DNA of 64,000 nucleotides from Gemmatimonas sp. (GCF_031426495.1 NZ_JANPLK010000051.1:100534-164533), one strand, 5' to 3'. Shown: positions 16,022-25,135, counted from the first letter of the stretch. The notes: generated from the sequence alone by a model not told the origin. Translations and numbers: made by a program.

Positions 16022-16768
16022 TCACGCGTCTGCTCCGACCTTGGCCGCGCGATTGATCTCCATCAGTTCCACCGTGCGAGAGAACAGCGGCATCAGCGTG
16101 TGATCGTGGCTCACGAACACGAGCGTGGCCTTGGCCTTCTCGCACGACGCGAACAACAGCTTGAGGAAGCGTTCACGGCGATCGGTATCGAGCGCGCTGG
16201 TGGGCTCGTCGGCGATCACCACTTCAGGGCTGCCCATCAGCGCCCGCGCGGCGGCCACGCGCTGCTGCTGGCCCACACTCAGCTCCGCGATCGGCGAGTC
16301 GAGATACTGTTCGATGTCGAGTTGCGACGCGATATCGCGCACCGCGTCGTCGAGCGATCGGCCGCCCAGTCGCTCACGACGCGCTGGCTCGAGTCGAACC
16401 GGCAGCAGAATGTTCTCCCGCACCGGGAGGTACGGAATGAGGTTGAACATCTGGAACACGTATCCCAGATGTCGCGCCCGAAACGCATCGCGCGCACCGC
16501 CCGACATGGTCGAGAAGTCCTGCCCAAGAATGCGCACGCTGCCGCTGGTCGCCTGGAGCACGCCTGCAAGAAGGCCGAGGAGCGTGGTCTTTCCACTGCC
16601 ACTCGGCCCATGCAGAAACACCGTCTCCCCGCGGTCGATCGTCAGCGAATCAATCGACAGCACGTCGCGCCCTTTCTTGTACGAAAAGCGCAACGCGGAC
16701 AGCTCGACCGCCGGGGTCCCGTGGGGACCAGTGCCGGCGAGAGCTGCCACGGCAGCCCCATCACTCAT
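16022..16768 (-). CDS. ABC transporter ATP-binding protein, LolD/MacB type
   Basis: 248-residue ATPase that should power the adjacent FtsX-type permease. Motifs in order: Walker A LHGPSGSGKTTLLGLL, Q-loop YVFQMFNLIPYL, signature LSVGQQQRVAAARALM, Walker B VVIADEPTSALD and the switch His in VFVSHDH. The start at 16768 overlaps the DUF3299 stop as ATGA. Upstream in-frame sequence is out-of-frame DUF3299 and is not expected to be translated. The gene order is DUF3299, ATPase, permease, peptidase. Confidence 0.93.
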   Translation of the reverse strand: MSDGAAVAALAGTGPHGTPAVELSALRFSYKKGRDVLSIDSLTIDRGETVFLHGPSGSGKTTLLGLLAGVLQATSGSVRILGQDFSTMSGGARDAFRARHLGYVFQMFNLIPYLPVRENILLPVRLEPARRERLGGRSLDDAVRDIASQLDIEQYLDSPIAELSVGQQQRVAAARALMGSPEVVIADEPTSALDTDRRERFLKLLFASCEKAKATLVFVSHDHTLMPLFSRTVELMEINRAAKVGADA

Positions 16769-17304
16769 TTCGACGAGTAGGGTTCGACCTTGAGTCCTTC
16801 CAGCTGATAGCCCACGGTGCCGTACGGGCTTTCCACCGACGCGATCTTGAGACGTCCCGACATCCACACCGCGTCGAAGAGGTTGAGCTTGACGGCCTTC
16901 TTGCCGCCCATCTCCACCATCACGATCTGATTCGGCGGCGGCGGCGGCGTGTGCACGCACGCGCCGTAGTACGGCACCAGCAGGAACTCGGCGCCCTCCT
17001 CCTGGAAGTCGTCGAGCGGCACGACGAAGCCCGGAATCCGGACCAGCTTGCCCTCGAGCTTCTTCAGCGTGTCAGTCGACTTGCCGTTCGTGTAGTCGAG
17101 ACCAGCCAACACGCGCCAGTCGATGTTCACCGCTTCTTCCACGAGCGCCTTGCGAGTCGTCGGCGCCTTGGACACGGCAGGGGCAACCGCGACGCGGGCT
17201 GGCGGCGTGGAGCGCACGGGGCGCGCCGGCGTGGTAAACGCCGTCGTCGCCAAGAGCACGACGGAGATTCCAGCCAACGAAAGCACAGGTGAACGGCGGG
17301 GCAT
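16765..17304 (-). CDS. DUF3299 family exported protein
   Basis: 179 residues with an N-terminal signal or anchor segment (PVLSLAGISVVLLATTAFT), then a Pro/Ala/Thr spacer. The compact domain has the family's hallmark VPYYGACVHTPPPPPNQIV (Cys and His in a conserved pocket) and a LVRIPGFVVPLDD strand. The biochemical function is unknown. Family members often sit beside a MacB/Lol-like ABC pair, as here. My recollection is that related Vibrio clusters have been linked to zinc, but I cannot verify this. The ATPase gene start overlaps its stop codon. It is divergent from ruvB, with a roughly 180-nt shared upstream region. Confidence 0.85.
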   Translation of the reverse strand: MPRRSPVLSLAGISVVLLATTAFTTPARPVRSTPPARVAVAPAVSKAPTTRKALVEEAVNIDWRVLAGLDYTNGKSTDTLKKLEGKLVRIPGFVVPLDDFQEEGAEFLLVPYYGACVHTPPPPPNQIVMVEMGGKKAVKLNLFDAVWMSGRLKIASVESPYGTVGYQLEGLKVEPYSSK

Positions 17305-17471
17305 GGCGAATCCTGGGAGCAGGACAAACGGGAGCCGACGCGACGACGTCGCGGGTCACTCCCGGAAATTTACGCAATCCGAGCGAGAACGCTGTAGGAA
17401 GCGGAAGCTGGAGCGCTACCGCCGTCCCTGAAAGTACCCCCCAGTCGTCGGCTCGTGCCCAGACGGCACGG

Positions 17472-17477
17472 TATATT
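17472..17477 (+). promoter_or_regulatory. Putative -10 box for leaderless ruvB mRNA
   Basis: TATATT lies 7 nt before the ruvB ATG with no Shine-Dalgarno between. This fits a transcript starting at or next to the start codon. It shows that ruvB has its own promoter after being separated from ruvA. Confidence 0.5.
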
Positions 17478-17484
17478 CCGTCTC

Positions 17485-18513
17485 ATGAGCCGCGCCGAAA
17501 TCACCACGCCGGAAGCCCTCGCCGACGAAAGCGTCGTCGAATTGTCCCTTCGCCCCCAGCGCCTCGTCGAGTTCATCGGCCAGAAGAAGGTCAAGGACAG
17601 CCTCGGCATCGCCATCGCCGCGGCCCGCGCGCGCAAGGAACCGCTCGACCACACCCTCTTCTTCGGACCGCCAGGGCTCGGGAAGACCACGCTGGCCGAT
17701 CTGATGGCCCGCGAGCTTGGGGTCAACCTCACCACGACCTCCGGTCCCGCGCTCGAGAAGCCGGCCGATCTCGTCGGCCCCCTCACCAATTTGCGTGAGG
17801 GCGATGTGCTGTTCATCGACGAGATCCACCGCATGCGGCCGATCATCGAGGAGTTTCTCTATCCGGCGATGGAGGACTACCGGATCGACATCCGGCTATC
17901 CGATGGCCCGAAGGCGCAGACGGTCACGATGAACATCGAGAAGTTCACGCTGGTCGGCGCCACGACGCGACTGGGCATGCTCACGGCGCCGCTGCGTGCG
18001 CGCTTCGGCATCGTGCAGCAGCTGGGCTTCTATCCGGTGGACGAACTCGAAGTGATCGTGCGCCGTACCGGCGAAGTCTTGAAGGTGGAGATGGACCCGC
18101 TGGGCGCCCTTGAAATTGCCAAGCGCTCCCGTGGCACGCCGCGGGTGGCCAATCGGCTCCTGCGACGCGTGCGCGATTACGCGCAGGTGTGCGCCGACGG
18201 GCGCATCACGCTCGAGGTGGCGCAGGCGGCGCTCGAGTTGAACAACGTCGACCATTTCGGACTCGACGACATGGATGCGCGCCTGCTGAAGTCGATCATC
18301 GAGAAGTTCGACGGCGGTCCGGTTGGGCTCGGTACGATTGCGGCAGCGATCGGCGAGGATCCCGGGACAATTGAAGAGGTCTATGAACCGTTCCTGGTTC
18401 AGCACGGATTTCTTCAGCGGACTCCGCGCGGACGCGTTGCCACGGCGCATGCCTATCGCCATCTTGGCTACGTGCCGCCCATTGGCGCATTCGAGCAACC
18501 CACCCTGTTCTAA
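17485..18513 (+). CDS. ruvB: Holliday junction DNA helicase RuvB
   Basis: 342-residue AAA+ motor that drives branch migration on RuvA-bound junctions. It shows LRPQRLVEFIGQKKVKDSL, Walker A FFGPPGLGKTTLADLMA, Walker B LFIDEIHRM, sensor 1 LVGATTRLGML and the arginine-finger stretch PLRARFGIVQQL. The C-terminal winged helix includes GPVGLGTIAAAIGED and FLQRTPRGRVATAHAYRHLG. The start at 17485 is chosen over an upstream in-frame start because of the family N-terminus and the TATATT box. It is separated from ruvA by the M28/ABC/DUF3299 block. Confidence 0.96.
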   Translation: MSRAEITTPEALADESVVELSLRPQRLVEFIGQKKVKDSLGIAIAAARARKEPLDHTLFFGPPGLGKTTLADLMARELGVNLTTTSGPALEKPADLVGPLTNLREGDVLFIDEIHRMRPIIEEFLYPAMEDYRIDIRLSDGPKAQTVTMNIEKFTLVGATTRLGMLTAPLRARFGIVQQLGFYPVDELEVIVRRTGEVLKVEMDPLGALEIAKRSRGTPRVANRLLRRVRDYAQVCADGRITLEVAQAALELNNVDHFGLDDMDARLLKSIIEKFDGGPVGLGTIAAAIGEDPGTIEEVYEPFLVQHGFLQRTPRGRVATAHAYRHLGYVPPIGAFEQPTLF

Positions 18514-18526
18514 GCTCTCGGTAAAA

Positions 18527-20806
18527 ATGATCACAATGTTTGGCACCTCGGTGCGCGCCTCGCGGCTCGCACACGTATTGCTCCTGCCCGTAACACTCGC
18601 GGCATATCTGGCGGTCGGTTCGCCTCTCGCCGCGCAACCGATGGCGCCGCAGCCAGTCCGGCCATCCATCGCGCGGATCGCCGACTCGTTGGCGGCAAAC
18701 GGGGACACCGCACGGGCGGTCGCGCTACTCGATTCGGCGGTCCGTCGCGACAAGCGTGATGCGGCGGCATGGCATCAGCTTGGCTTGCTCCAGTGGAATC
18801 AAGCTCGTAGCGCACGCGACCCGAATTTCATGAAGGATCAGAAGAAGATCCGCATGCTGATCGCGGCCGACACGGCGCTTCGTCTGGCCACCAAACTCGC
18901 GCCGGACAGCGCGCGCTACTGGCTGAGTCTCAGCCGCTTCAACATTCAGTCGGGTGTGTCTACCATGCGCTTCGCGTCGAGCGCGCAGGCGCGCGATGGC
19001 ATGTCGGCGGCTGAGCGATCTGGGGAGAAGCTGTTGCTCGCCGAGGCGGCCGATATGGCCGGTATGGCTGCGTGGCGCAGCTATGATGCGTTGGCGAACC
19101 GTGGGCTGCCCAGCGGCATGTCGAAGGTGCAGCTGGAGAACAACAACTACTGGAATCGCAAAAACGCGCGCGACTACGTGAATTCGATCGCCACCAAGAT
19201 CCAACCGCCCACGGGCGACAACGATCATGCGGCCGCGCTCGACTATTTTTCGCGCGCCGTCGCGGCCGATTCCAGCAATCTCCGCTACAGCCGTCATCTG
19301 TACATGGCGTACGCGGAGCGGAAGAAGTGGCAGGATCTGGCCGCGGTGGCCTCCCGTCGCGCGGGTCAGTTTCCACTCGATTTCCAGGCGCAGCTGGCGC
19401 TCGGCCTCGCGTATCATCGCCTCGCGAACGAGAAGGACGCGACGCACGCGTTCGACAGCGCCTTCGTGCTGATGGACGAGGGGGAGGCGAACCGTCTCAA
19501 GAACCTGTCGCGCATTTTGCGACCGCGCGCGTCCAAGGAGCAGAACGGACAGATCGGCGACTCGGCCAGCTGGGCCAAGCTGCCCGCGCTGCAGCGTCAA
19601 GGCCTGGAATCGATGTTTTGGATGATGAGCGATCCGTTGGCGCTCACGCAGGAGAATGAGTTCCGTCTCGAGTTCCTCGCGCGGGTCGTGTTCGCCGATT
19701 TCCGCTGGACGATCGACGAAATGGAGCTGCGTGGTGCCGATACCGATCGTGGCGATGTCTATGTGCGGTACGGTCCACCCGATTTCGAGATGACGATTCC
19801 GGGGAGCACCACCGACAGCCGCACGCGCCTCGATGGTGGCGTCACGTTGGTATGGGACTACGATGCCAAGCTCACGTTTTTCTTTGACCTCCAGCCCGGA
19901 TTCGCCACTGGACGCGTGTCGTTGTTTGATCGCAACTACATCGCTGCACTTCGCGACGCCGCGCCGGTGTCCTTCGCCAACGTGCCCGTCACGCGATTGC
20001 TCGATACCATTCCGATTCGCATTGTGCGCTTCCGGTCGGGTGCGGATTCCAGCGACGCCGTGATCGCAGCCAGCGTGCCGATCGATTCGCTGGTGCGCGC
20101 CAACACGCTCGATCGCGTTCCGGTCGATATCGATCTACGCATCTTCGACCAATTCGTGAAGATCCGCGGCTTGGAGTCCGACCAAGTGACCTTCGCGCGC
20201 GACAGCAGCAACGCGCCGCTCGACCGCACATGGACGCGTCGGGTGGGGCCCGGCATCAACGTGGTGCGCGTCGAAGCGCTGCAGGCCGACAGCAAGCGCG
20301 GCGCGCGCGCGATGACGCGCCTCGACCCTTCCACGAACGTCGGCTTCGGCATGAGCGACGTGCTGCTCGGCAATAAACCGGAACTCCACAGTGGTGTCGT
20401 CACGCCGTCACGGTGGCGCGACATCGCCATCACACCGAGCGCCGGCAGTTACGCGCGCGGCAGTTCGCTCGGTTTGCTCTGGGAGATGTACGATCTCGTG
20501 CCGAAGGAGGGACAGACGAAGTACCGCGTGGCGATCACCGTGGAGCGCGCGGATCGCGACGGCGTGGCCGGATTCACACTGCGCGTGCTCGACAATCTCG
20601 GTCGGGCGGTGGGTCGCGCGCAGCAATCCCGCGATCGCTTCACGATCTCATTCGACCGGCAAGGCGGCGCGCTGCCGGTACTGGTGGAGTACCTCTCGCT
20701 CGACATGACGCAGGCGCCAACCGGCGGCTACCGCTTGCGCGTCGAAGTCACCGACCTCGCCAATCAGAAGAAAACGGCTCGTAATACGGAATTCAGGATA
20801 CGCTGA
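18527..20806 (+). CDS. GWxTD-domain-like exported protein with TPR region
   Basis: About 759 residues. An N-terminal hydrophobic signal (HVLLLPVTLAAYLAVGSPLAAQ) indicates export. Residues about 40-330 are helical and TPR-like (for example DTARAVALLDSAVRRDKRDAAAWHQLGLLQW and repeated Ala/Leu helices), suggesting protein-protein binding. The GWxTD-type region follows (FWMMSDPLALTQENEFRLEFLAR, then TDRGDVYVRYGPPDFEM); the Gly-Trp of the motif reads GAD here. The C-terminal third is beta-rich. The function of this family is not established. It lies 13 nt after ruvB, so it may be in the same transcript. The start could instead be the ATG at 18536. Confidence 0.75.
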   Translation: MITMFGTSVRASRLAHVLLLPVTLAAYLAVGSPLAAQPMAPQPVRPSIARIADSLAANGDTARAVALLDSAVRRDKRDAAAWHQLGLLQWNQARSARDPNFMKDQKKIRMLIAADTALRLATKLAPDSARYWLSLSRFNIQSGVSTMRFASSAQARDGMSAAERSGEKLLLAEAADMAGMAAWRSYDALANRGLPSGMSKVQLENNNYWNRKNARDYVNSIATKIQPPTGDNDHAAALDYFSRAVAADSSNLRYSRHLYMAYAERKKWQDLAAVASRRAGQFPLDFQAQLALGLAYHRLANEKDATHAFDSAFVLMDEGEANRLKNLSRILRPRASKEQNGQIGDSASWAKLPALQRQGLESMFWMMSDPLALTQENEFRLEFLARVVFADFRWTIDEMELRGADTDRGDVYVRYGPPDFEMTIPGSTTDSRTRLDGGVTLVWDYDAKLTFFFDLQPGFATGRVSLFDRNYIAALRDAAPVSFANVPVTRLLDTIPIRIVRFRSGADSSDAVIAASVPIDSLVRANTLDRVPVDIDLRIFDQFVKIRGLESDQVTFARDSSNAPLDRTWTRRVGPGINVVRVEALQADSKRGARAMTRLDPSTNVGFGMSDVLLGNKPELHSGVVTPSRWRDIAITPSAGSYARGSSLGLLWEMYDLVPKEGQTKYRVAITVERADRDGVAGFTLRVLDNLGRAVGRAQQSRDRFTISFDRQGGALPVLVEYLSLDMTQAPTGGYRLRVEVTDLANQKKTARNTEFRIR

Positions 20807-20868
20807 CGCACCAAAACGGTCCGGACTGTTGCGCTGAGGCGCCGATTCGATTGTCTTTCTGCGCTTCC

Positions 20869-21939
20869 ATGACCGCAATGCCTGACTCCGTCGACGCGAT
20901 TCCCCATCAGGGAACCCGCACGTCCGATTATGACTACGAGCTCCCTGAGGAGCGCATCGCGCAGCGTCCCGTCGAGCCGCGCGATGCGAGCCGTTTGCTT
21001 GTGGTCGACCGGCGAGACGGCAGTATTGCCCATCGCACGTTCCGCGATATCGCCGACTTGATTCCGTCAGGCGACGCCATCGTGGTGAACACGACCAAGG
21101 TGTTCCGGGCGCGACTACTTGGGCATCGGGAAAGCGGCGGACCGGCGGAGATCCTGCTGCTCCGCCCGGTCAACGATGATCACTACGAAGCGATGATTCA
21201 TCCGGGCGGCAAGCTGCGTCCGGGTCGCGTGGTCACGATCGCTCCCGACTTCCGCGTCGAAATCGTGGACACGACGCCGCGTCGCACGCGCATTGTGCGC
21301 CTGCACACCAACGGTGATGTGGCCGGTACGATCGAGAAGTACGGACATGTCCCCCTGCCACCGTACATCGAGCGCGCCGACGAGTCGGGCGACATCGCCC
21401 GCTACCAAACGGTGTACGCCGAAACGGTCGGGTCGGTCGCGGCTCCCACGGCAGGTCTGCATTTCACCCCCGACCTGCTCGACGCGCTGCGCGCGCGCGG
21501 CGTCGAGATGGCGAATGTGCTGTTGCATGTCGGCGCCGGCACGTTTCGCCCGGTGAGCGACGAGGATCCGTCACAGCACGTGATGCACGAGGAATGGTGC
21601 GAAGTCACCAGCGATACGGCGCACCAGTTGAACGCCGTGCGGGCGCGTGGCAATCACGTGTGGGCGATCGGCACCACCAGTGTCCGCACGCTCGAAACCG
21701 CTACCGATGTGCACGGCGTGATTCATCCGTTCAGCGGCGAGACCAATATTTTTATTCGTCCGCCCGCAACGATTCGCGGCATCGACCGGCTGGTCACGAA
21801 CTTCCACCTACCGAAATCCACGCTCATCATGCTCGTGGCCGCCTTCGCGGGTTACGACCTTACGATGCAGGCGTACCGCACCGCCGTGGCCGACAAGTAC
21901 CGGTTCTATTCGTACGGCGACGCGATGTGCGTTATTTAG
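20869..21939 (+). CDS. queA: S-adenosylmethionine:tRNA ribosyltransferase-isomerase
   Basis: About 356 residues, the usual QueA length. It transfers the ribosyl part of SAM to preQ1 at tRNA position 34 to give epoxyqueuosine. Family landmarks: YELPEERIAQRPVEPRDASRLLV, DAIVVNTTKVFRARL, GSVAAPTAGLHFT, LLHVGAGTFRPV, and IGTTSVRTLETA with the conserved C-terminal TNFHLPKSTLIMLVAAFAG. The exact start is uncertain (20869 or 20878). It is followed by tgt, the enzyme that inserts preQ1, so the two catalyse consecutive queuosine steps. Confidence 0.95.
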   Translation: MTAMPDSVDAIPHQGTRTSDYDYELPEERIAQRPVEPRDASRLLVVDRRDGSIAHRTFRDIADLIPSGDAIVVNTTKVFRARLLGHRESGGPAEILLLRPVNDDHYEAMIHPGGKLRPGRVVTIAPDFRVEIVDTTPRRTRIVRLHTNGDVAGTIEKYGHVPLPPYIERADESGDIARYQTVYAETVGSVAAPTAGLHFTPDLLDALRARGVEMANVLLHVGAGTFRPVSDEDPSQHVMHEEWCEVTSDTAHQLNAVRARGNHVWAIGTTSVRTLETATDVHGVIHPFSGETNIFIRPPATIRGIDRLVTNFHLPKSTLIMLVAAFAGYDLTMQAYRTAVADKYRFYSYGDAMCVI

Positions 21940-21946
21940 AGTTCAA

Positions 21947-22030
21947 GAACTGATCACACAGAGACAAGGAGAAAAGGAGAAAAAGAGAACTCCTTTTCTC
22001 TTTTTCTCTTTTCCCCTGTGTGATCGGTTC
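21947..22030. repeat. Inverted repeat D (A/G-rich 8-bp units)
   Basis: Located between queA and tgt, starting 7 nt after the queA stop. The left arm is GAACTGATCACACAG followed by AAGGAGAA-type 8-bp units. The right arm, CTTTTTCTCTTTTCCCCTGTGTGATCGGTTC in reverse-complement form, mirrors it (21995-22030). An RNA hairpin of over 30 bp with few mismatches is possible. It may attenuate or stabilise the queA-tgt mRNA. Confidence 0.85.
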
Positions 22031-22072
22031 AGCAGAGCCAACGATGCCCCCGACCTCCCGCGAAGCCCCTTA

Positions 22073-23230
22073 GTGACCGCCCCCTTCTCTTTCGAACTCA
22101 CCGCCACCGACGGCCAGGCCCGCGCCGGCGTGTTCACGACGCCGCACGGCATGATGAACACGCCGCAGTTCATGCCGGTCGGCACGCTGGCGTCGGTCAA
22201 GGCGCTCGACCCCGAGGATCTGCAGCGCCTTGGCGCGACCATGATCCTGGCCAACGCGTATCACCTGCGCCTCCGGCCCGGCGACGAGATGATCCGCACC
22301 ATGGGCGGCTTGCATCGCTTCATGCATTGGGACGGCCCGATACTCACCGATTCCGGTGGCTTCCAGGTGTTTTCGCTGGAAGGGCTGCGCACGATCAACG
22401 AACAGGGCGTCGAGTTCCGCAGCCACCTGGATGGGTCGCTGCAGCAGTTCACGCCGGAATCCGTCATGCGCATCGAGCGCAACCTGGGCGCCGACGTGAT
22501 CATGCAGTTCGATCACGTCGTGCCGGGCCAAACGGAGGCGGGACTGGCCCGCGTCGCGATGGAGCGCAGCATCCGGTGGCTGGAGCGGTGCCGGGTGGAA
22601 TTCGAGCGGCTGCTGCGGGAAGACGCCGAGGCCCCGACGCCGGTGCAGGCCCTCTTTCCCATTGTGCAGGGCGGCATCCACGCCGACCTGCGGCGGGAAT
22701 CGGCGACGGCCATCCGGAACGCCGCCGACTGGGTCGGACTCGGCATCGGCGGCCTGTCGGTGGGCGAAGCCAAGCCCGACATGTACGCCATGCTCGACGT
22801 GGTCAACGAGGCGCTCCCGACCGATCGGCCCCGGTATCTCATGGGCGTCGGCTTCCCGGAGGATCTGGTAGAAGGGGTGGCCCGCGGGGTCGACCTGTTC
22901 GACTGCGTCGCCCCCACGCGGATGGGGCGGACGGGTGCCTTTTTCACGACGACGGGCCGCCGGAGCATCAAGAACGCCGCCTGGCGCCTCGACCCGGGGC
23001 CGCTGGACGACGAGTGCACCTGCGCGGCCTGCAGCCGCTTCTCCAAGGCCTATATCCGGCACCTGTTCGTGTCGGAAGAGATCCTCGGACTGCGCCTCCT
23101 GAGCCTCCACAATGTACATTTCCTTGTTGCGCTGATGCGCGACGCACGCGCCGCTGTTCAGGCCGGCACGTTCCAGGGCTGGAGCCGTGACTGGCTCGCC
23201 CGCTATCACTCACGATCGACGCCTTCATGA
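22073..23230 (+). CDS. tgt: Queuine/preQ1 tRNA-guanine transglycosylase
   Basis: 385 residues from a GTG start. It exchanges guanine-34 of GUN-anticodon tRNAs for preQ1. Catalytic and binding motifs: ILANAYHLRLRPGDE, LTDSGGFQVFSL (catalytic Asp), LGIGGLSVGE, GVGFPEDLVEGVARGVDLFDCVAPTR (nucleophile Asp) and the zinc site CTCAACSRF with a later HNVHF histidine. The stop region overlaps the yajC start by 4 nt, so transcription continues into the secretion/formylation genes. Confidence 0.96.
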   Translation: MTAPFSFELTATDGQARAGVFTTPHGMMNTPQFMPVGTLASVKALDPEDLQRLGATMILANAYHLRLRPGDEMIRTMGGLHRFMHWDGPILTDSGGFQVFSLEGLRTINEQGVEFRSHLDGSLQQFTPESVMRIERNLGADVIMQFDHVVPGQTEAGLARVAMERSIRWLERCRVEFERLLREDAEAPTPVQALFPIVQGGIHADLRRESATAIRNAADWVGLGIGGLSVGEAKPDMYAMLDVVNEALPTDRPRYLMGVGFPEDLVEGVARGVDLFDCVAPTRMGRTGAFFTTTGRRSIKNAAWRLDPGPLDDECTCAACSRFSKAYIRHLFVSEEILGLRLLSLHNVHFLVALMRDARAAVQAGTFQGWSRDWLARYHSRSTPS

Positions 23231-23577
23231 GCTTCTCCGTCCTTGCCAGCTTCGCCGCCCTGCAGTTGGGTGGCAGCAGTCAGATCGCTTCCATGATTTT
23301 CATGTATGGTGCGATCTTCGCGATCTTCTACTTCGTGCTCATCCGCCCGCAGCAGCGGCAACGGAAGGCGCACAACGAGCTCGTGCAGACGCTCAAGAAG
23401 GGTGATGAGATCGTCACCGCCGGCGGACTCGTGGGCGAAGTCGTGCACATCAATCCGGTGAACAAAGATGGTGCGGTGAGCATGGAAGACCGCATCACGA
23501 TCAAGACGGGTGAGTCGAAGGTGGTCGTCGAGCGTGGCCGCATTTCGCGCGTCGGCTCCTCCACCCCGGCGGCCTGA
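23227..23577 (+). CDS. yajC: Preprotein translocase subunit YajC
   Basis: 116-residue single-pass membrane protein that joins SecDF. It has one transmembrane helix (about residues 20-42, IASMIFMYGAIFAIFYFVLI), then RPQQRQRKAHNELVQTLKKGDEIVTAGG, the standard YajC signature. The cytoplasmic tail is short. The ATG overlaps the tgt stop (ATGA). No secD/secF follows, unlike in many genomes. Confidence 0.95.
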   Translation: MSFSVLASFAALQLGGSSQIASMIFMYGAIFAIFYFVLIRPQQRQRKAHNELVQTLKKGDEIVTAGGLVGEVVHINPVNKDGAVSMEDRITIKTGESKVVVERGRISRVGSSTPAA

Positions 23578-23584
23578 GGTATCC

Positions 23585-24151
23585 GTGTCGTTGCTCGATA
23601 TTCACGTCCTGGGTTCGCCGATACTCCGCCAGGACACAGAACGCGTCGAGCAGTTCACGCCGGAGTTGCGGCGGCTGGCTGACGACATGTTCGACACGAT
23701 GGACAAGGCCAAGGGTGTCGGTCTCGCGGCGCCACAAGTCGGGCGTCGTGAACGGCTGGCGGTGGTCGAGGTGGACGACGAGCGGCTGGTCGTCATCAAC
23801 CCCGAGATCATCCTGAAGGAAGGCTCGGTGCGCGGCGAGGAAGGCTGTCTCTCGATTCCCGAAGTGTACGCCGACGTAGACCGGTTCTCGCGCGTGATCG
23901 TGCGGGCGCAGGACATCGACGGCGTCTGGTACGAAGTGGAGGGCACCGAACTGCTGGGACGATGCCTGCAGCACGAAATCGACCACCTGCACGGCCGGTT
24001 GTTCACCGATCGACTCAGCCTGCTCAAGCGTCGCGCCGCGATGCGCGAGTGGGAGTACCAGAAGGCGAAGTACCCGAAGCTCCTGCGCGTGCTCCCCGTC
24101 GGCGATCTGCCGAAAGAGCGCGACGCCACGACATCCGACTCGAAGACATAA
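23585..24151 (+). CDS. def: Peptide deformylase
   Basis: 188-residue iron/zinc hydrolase that removes the formyl group from nascent proteins. The three family motifs are intact: GVGLAAPQVG, EEGCLSIPEVYADV (metal-binding Cys) and LQHEIDHLHGRLF (HExxH). The start is placed at GTG 23585, 8 nt after the yajC stop, because the family N-terminus (SLLDIHVLGSPILRQ) begins there. fmt follows 18 nt later, the usual def-fmt pairing. The tail beyond about residue 165 is poorly conserved. Confidence 0.95.
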   Translation: MSLLDIHVLGSPILRQDTERVEQFTPELRRLADDMFDTMDKAKGVGLAAPQVGRRERLAVVEVDDERLVVINPEIILKEGSVRGEEGCLSIPEVYADVDRFSRVIVRAQDIDGVWYEVEGTELLGRCLQHEIDHLHGRLFTDRLSLLKRRAAMREWEYQKAKYPKLLRVLPVGDLPKERDATTSDSKT

Positions 24152-24169
24152 CCGGAGACCGCCCCACCC

Positions 24170-25135
24170 GTGCGCATTCTCTTCTGGGGCACTCCCGATT
24201 TCGCCGTTCCGCCGCTCCGCGCGCTGATTGGCGAAGGACACGACGTGGTCGGCGTCGTCACGCAGCCCGACAAGCCGCGCGGCCGGTCGCGCACGCAGCT
24301 CGACCCGTCGCCGGTCAAACGTGTCGCGCTCGAAGAAGGCATTCCCGTGCTACAGCCCGAGAAGCCGCGCGGGGATGAGTTTCTCGACGCCATGCGGGCC
24401 CTCGCGCCCGATGTGTCGGTGGTCGTCGCCTACGGCTGTATCCTGCCCAAGGCCGCGATCGACCTGCCCGCCCTCGGCACGCTCAACATTCACGGGTCCA
24501 TCCTGCCCGCGCTGCGCGGCGCGGCGCCCATTCAGGCGGCGATTCTCGAAGGCCTCACAGAAACGGGCATCACGATCATGCAGATGGTGCCCGCGCTCGA
24601 TGCCGGCGACATGCTGCACGTGCTCCGCACGCCCATCCAGTCCGACGAGACGTACGGCGAGCTGCACGACCGACTCTCCGAACTCGGTGCTCTGGCCATC
24701 GTACAGGCGTTGGCCATGATCGACGCGCAGATCGTGCAGCCGATCGCGCAGGACGACGCGCAGTCGACCTACGCGTCGAAGATCGATCGCGATATGGCGC
24801 GTCTGGATTTCACCTGGTCGGCCGAGCACGTGTCGCGCGTGACGCGCGCCTTTGATCCGCGACCGGGCGCCTTTGCCAGCCTGCGCGGCGTGGAGACCAA
24901 GCTGTTCAGCGTACGCGTGGTCGGAGACGGTACGAACGACGAACTCGACGAGCCCACGTTGGCGAGCCCGCCAGGCACGGTACGCTCGGCAACCGACGAC
25001 GGGCTGCTGGTCCGCTGCGGCGAAGGCGCCGTGCGATTCATGGATGTCCAACCCAGCGGCAAGCCACGCATGACCGCCGCCTCGTTGGCGCGTGGCCGTG
25101 GCGTGTCGGCGGGCGATCTGCTCGAGCCCGCGTGA
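24170..25135 (+). CDS. fmt: Methionyl-tRNA formyltransferase
   Basis: 321 residues from GTG. It formylates initiator Met-tRNA using 10-formyl-tetrahydrofolate. Seen: MRILFWGTPDFAVPPLRALI, VVAYGCILPK, catalytic NIHGSILPALRGAAPIQAAI (Asn and His) and the MQMVPALDAGDML region. The C-terminal OB-like domain has RVTRAFDPRPGAF. It is paired with def upstream and with rsmB downstream (19-nt gap). Confidence 0.95.
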   Translation: MRILFWGTPDFAVPPLRALIGEGHDVVGVVTQPDKPRGRSRTQLDPSPVKRVALEEGIPVLQPEKPRGDEFLDAMRALAPDVSVVVAYGCILPKAAIDLPALGTLNIHGSILPALRGAAPIQAAILEGLTETGITIMQMVPALDAGDMLHVLRTPIQSDETYGELHDRLSELGALAIVQALAMIDAQIVQPIAQDDAQSTYASKIDRDMARLDFTWSAEHVSRVTRAFDPRPGAFASLRGVETKLFSVRVVGDGTNDELDEPTLASPPGTVRSATDDGLLVRCGEGAVRFMDVQPSGKPRMTAASLARGRGVSAGDLLEPA

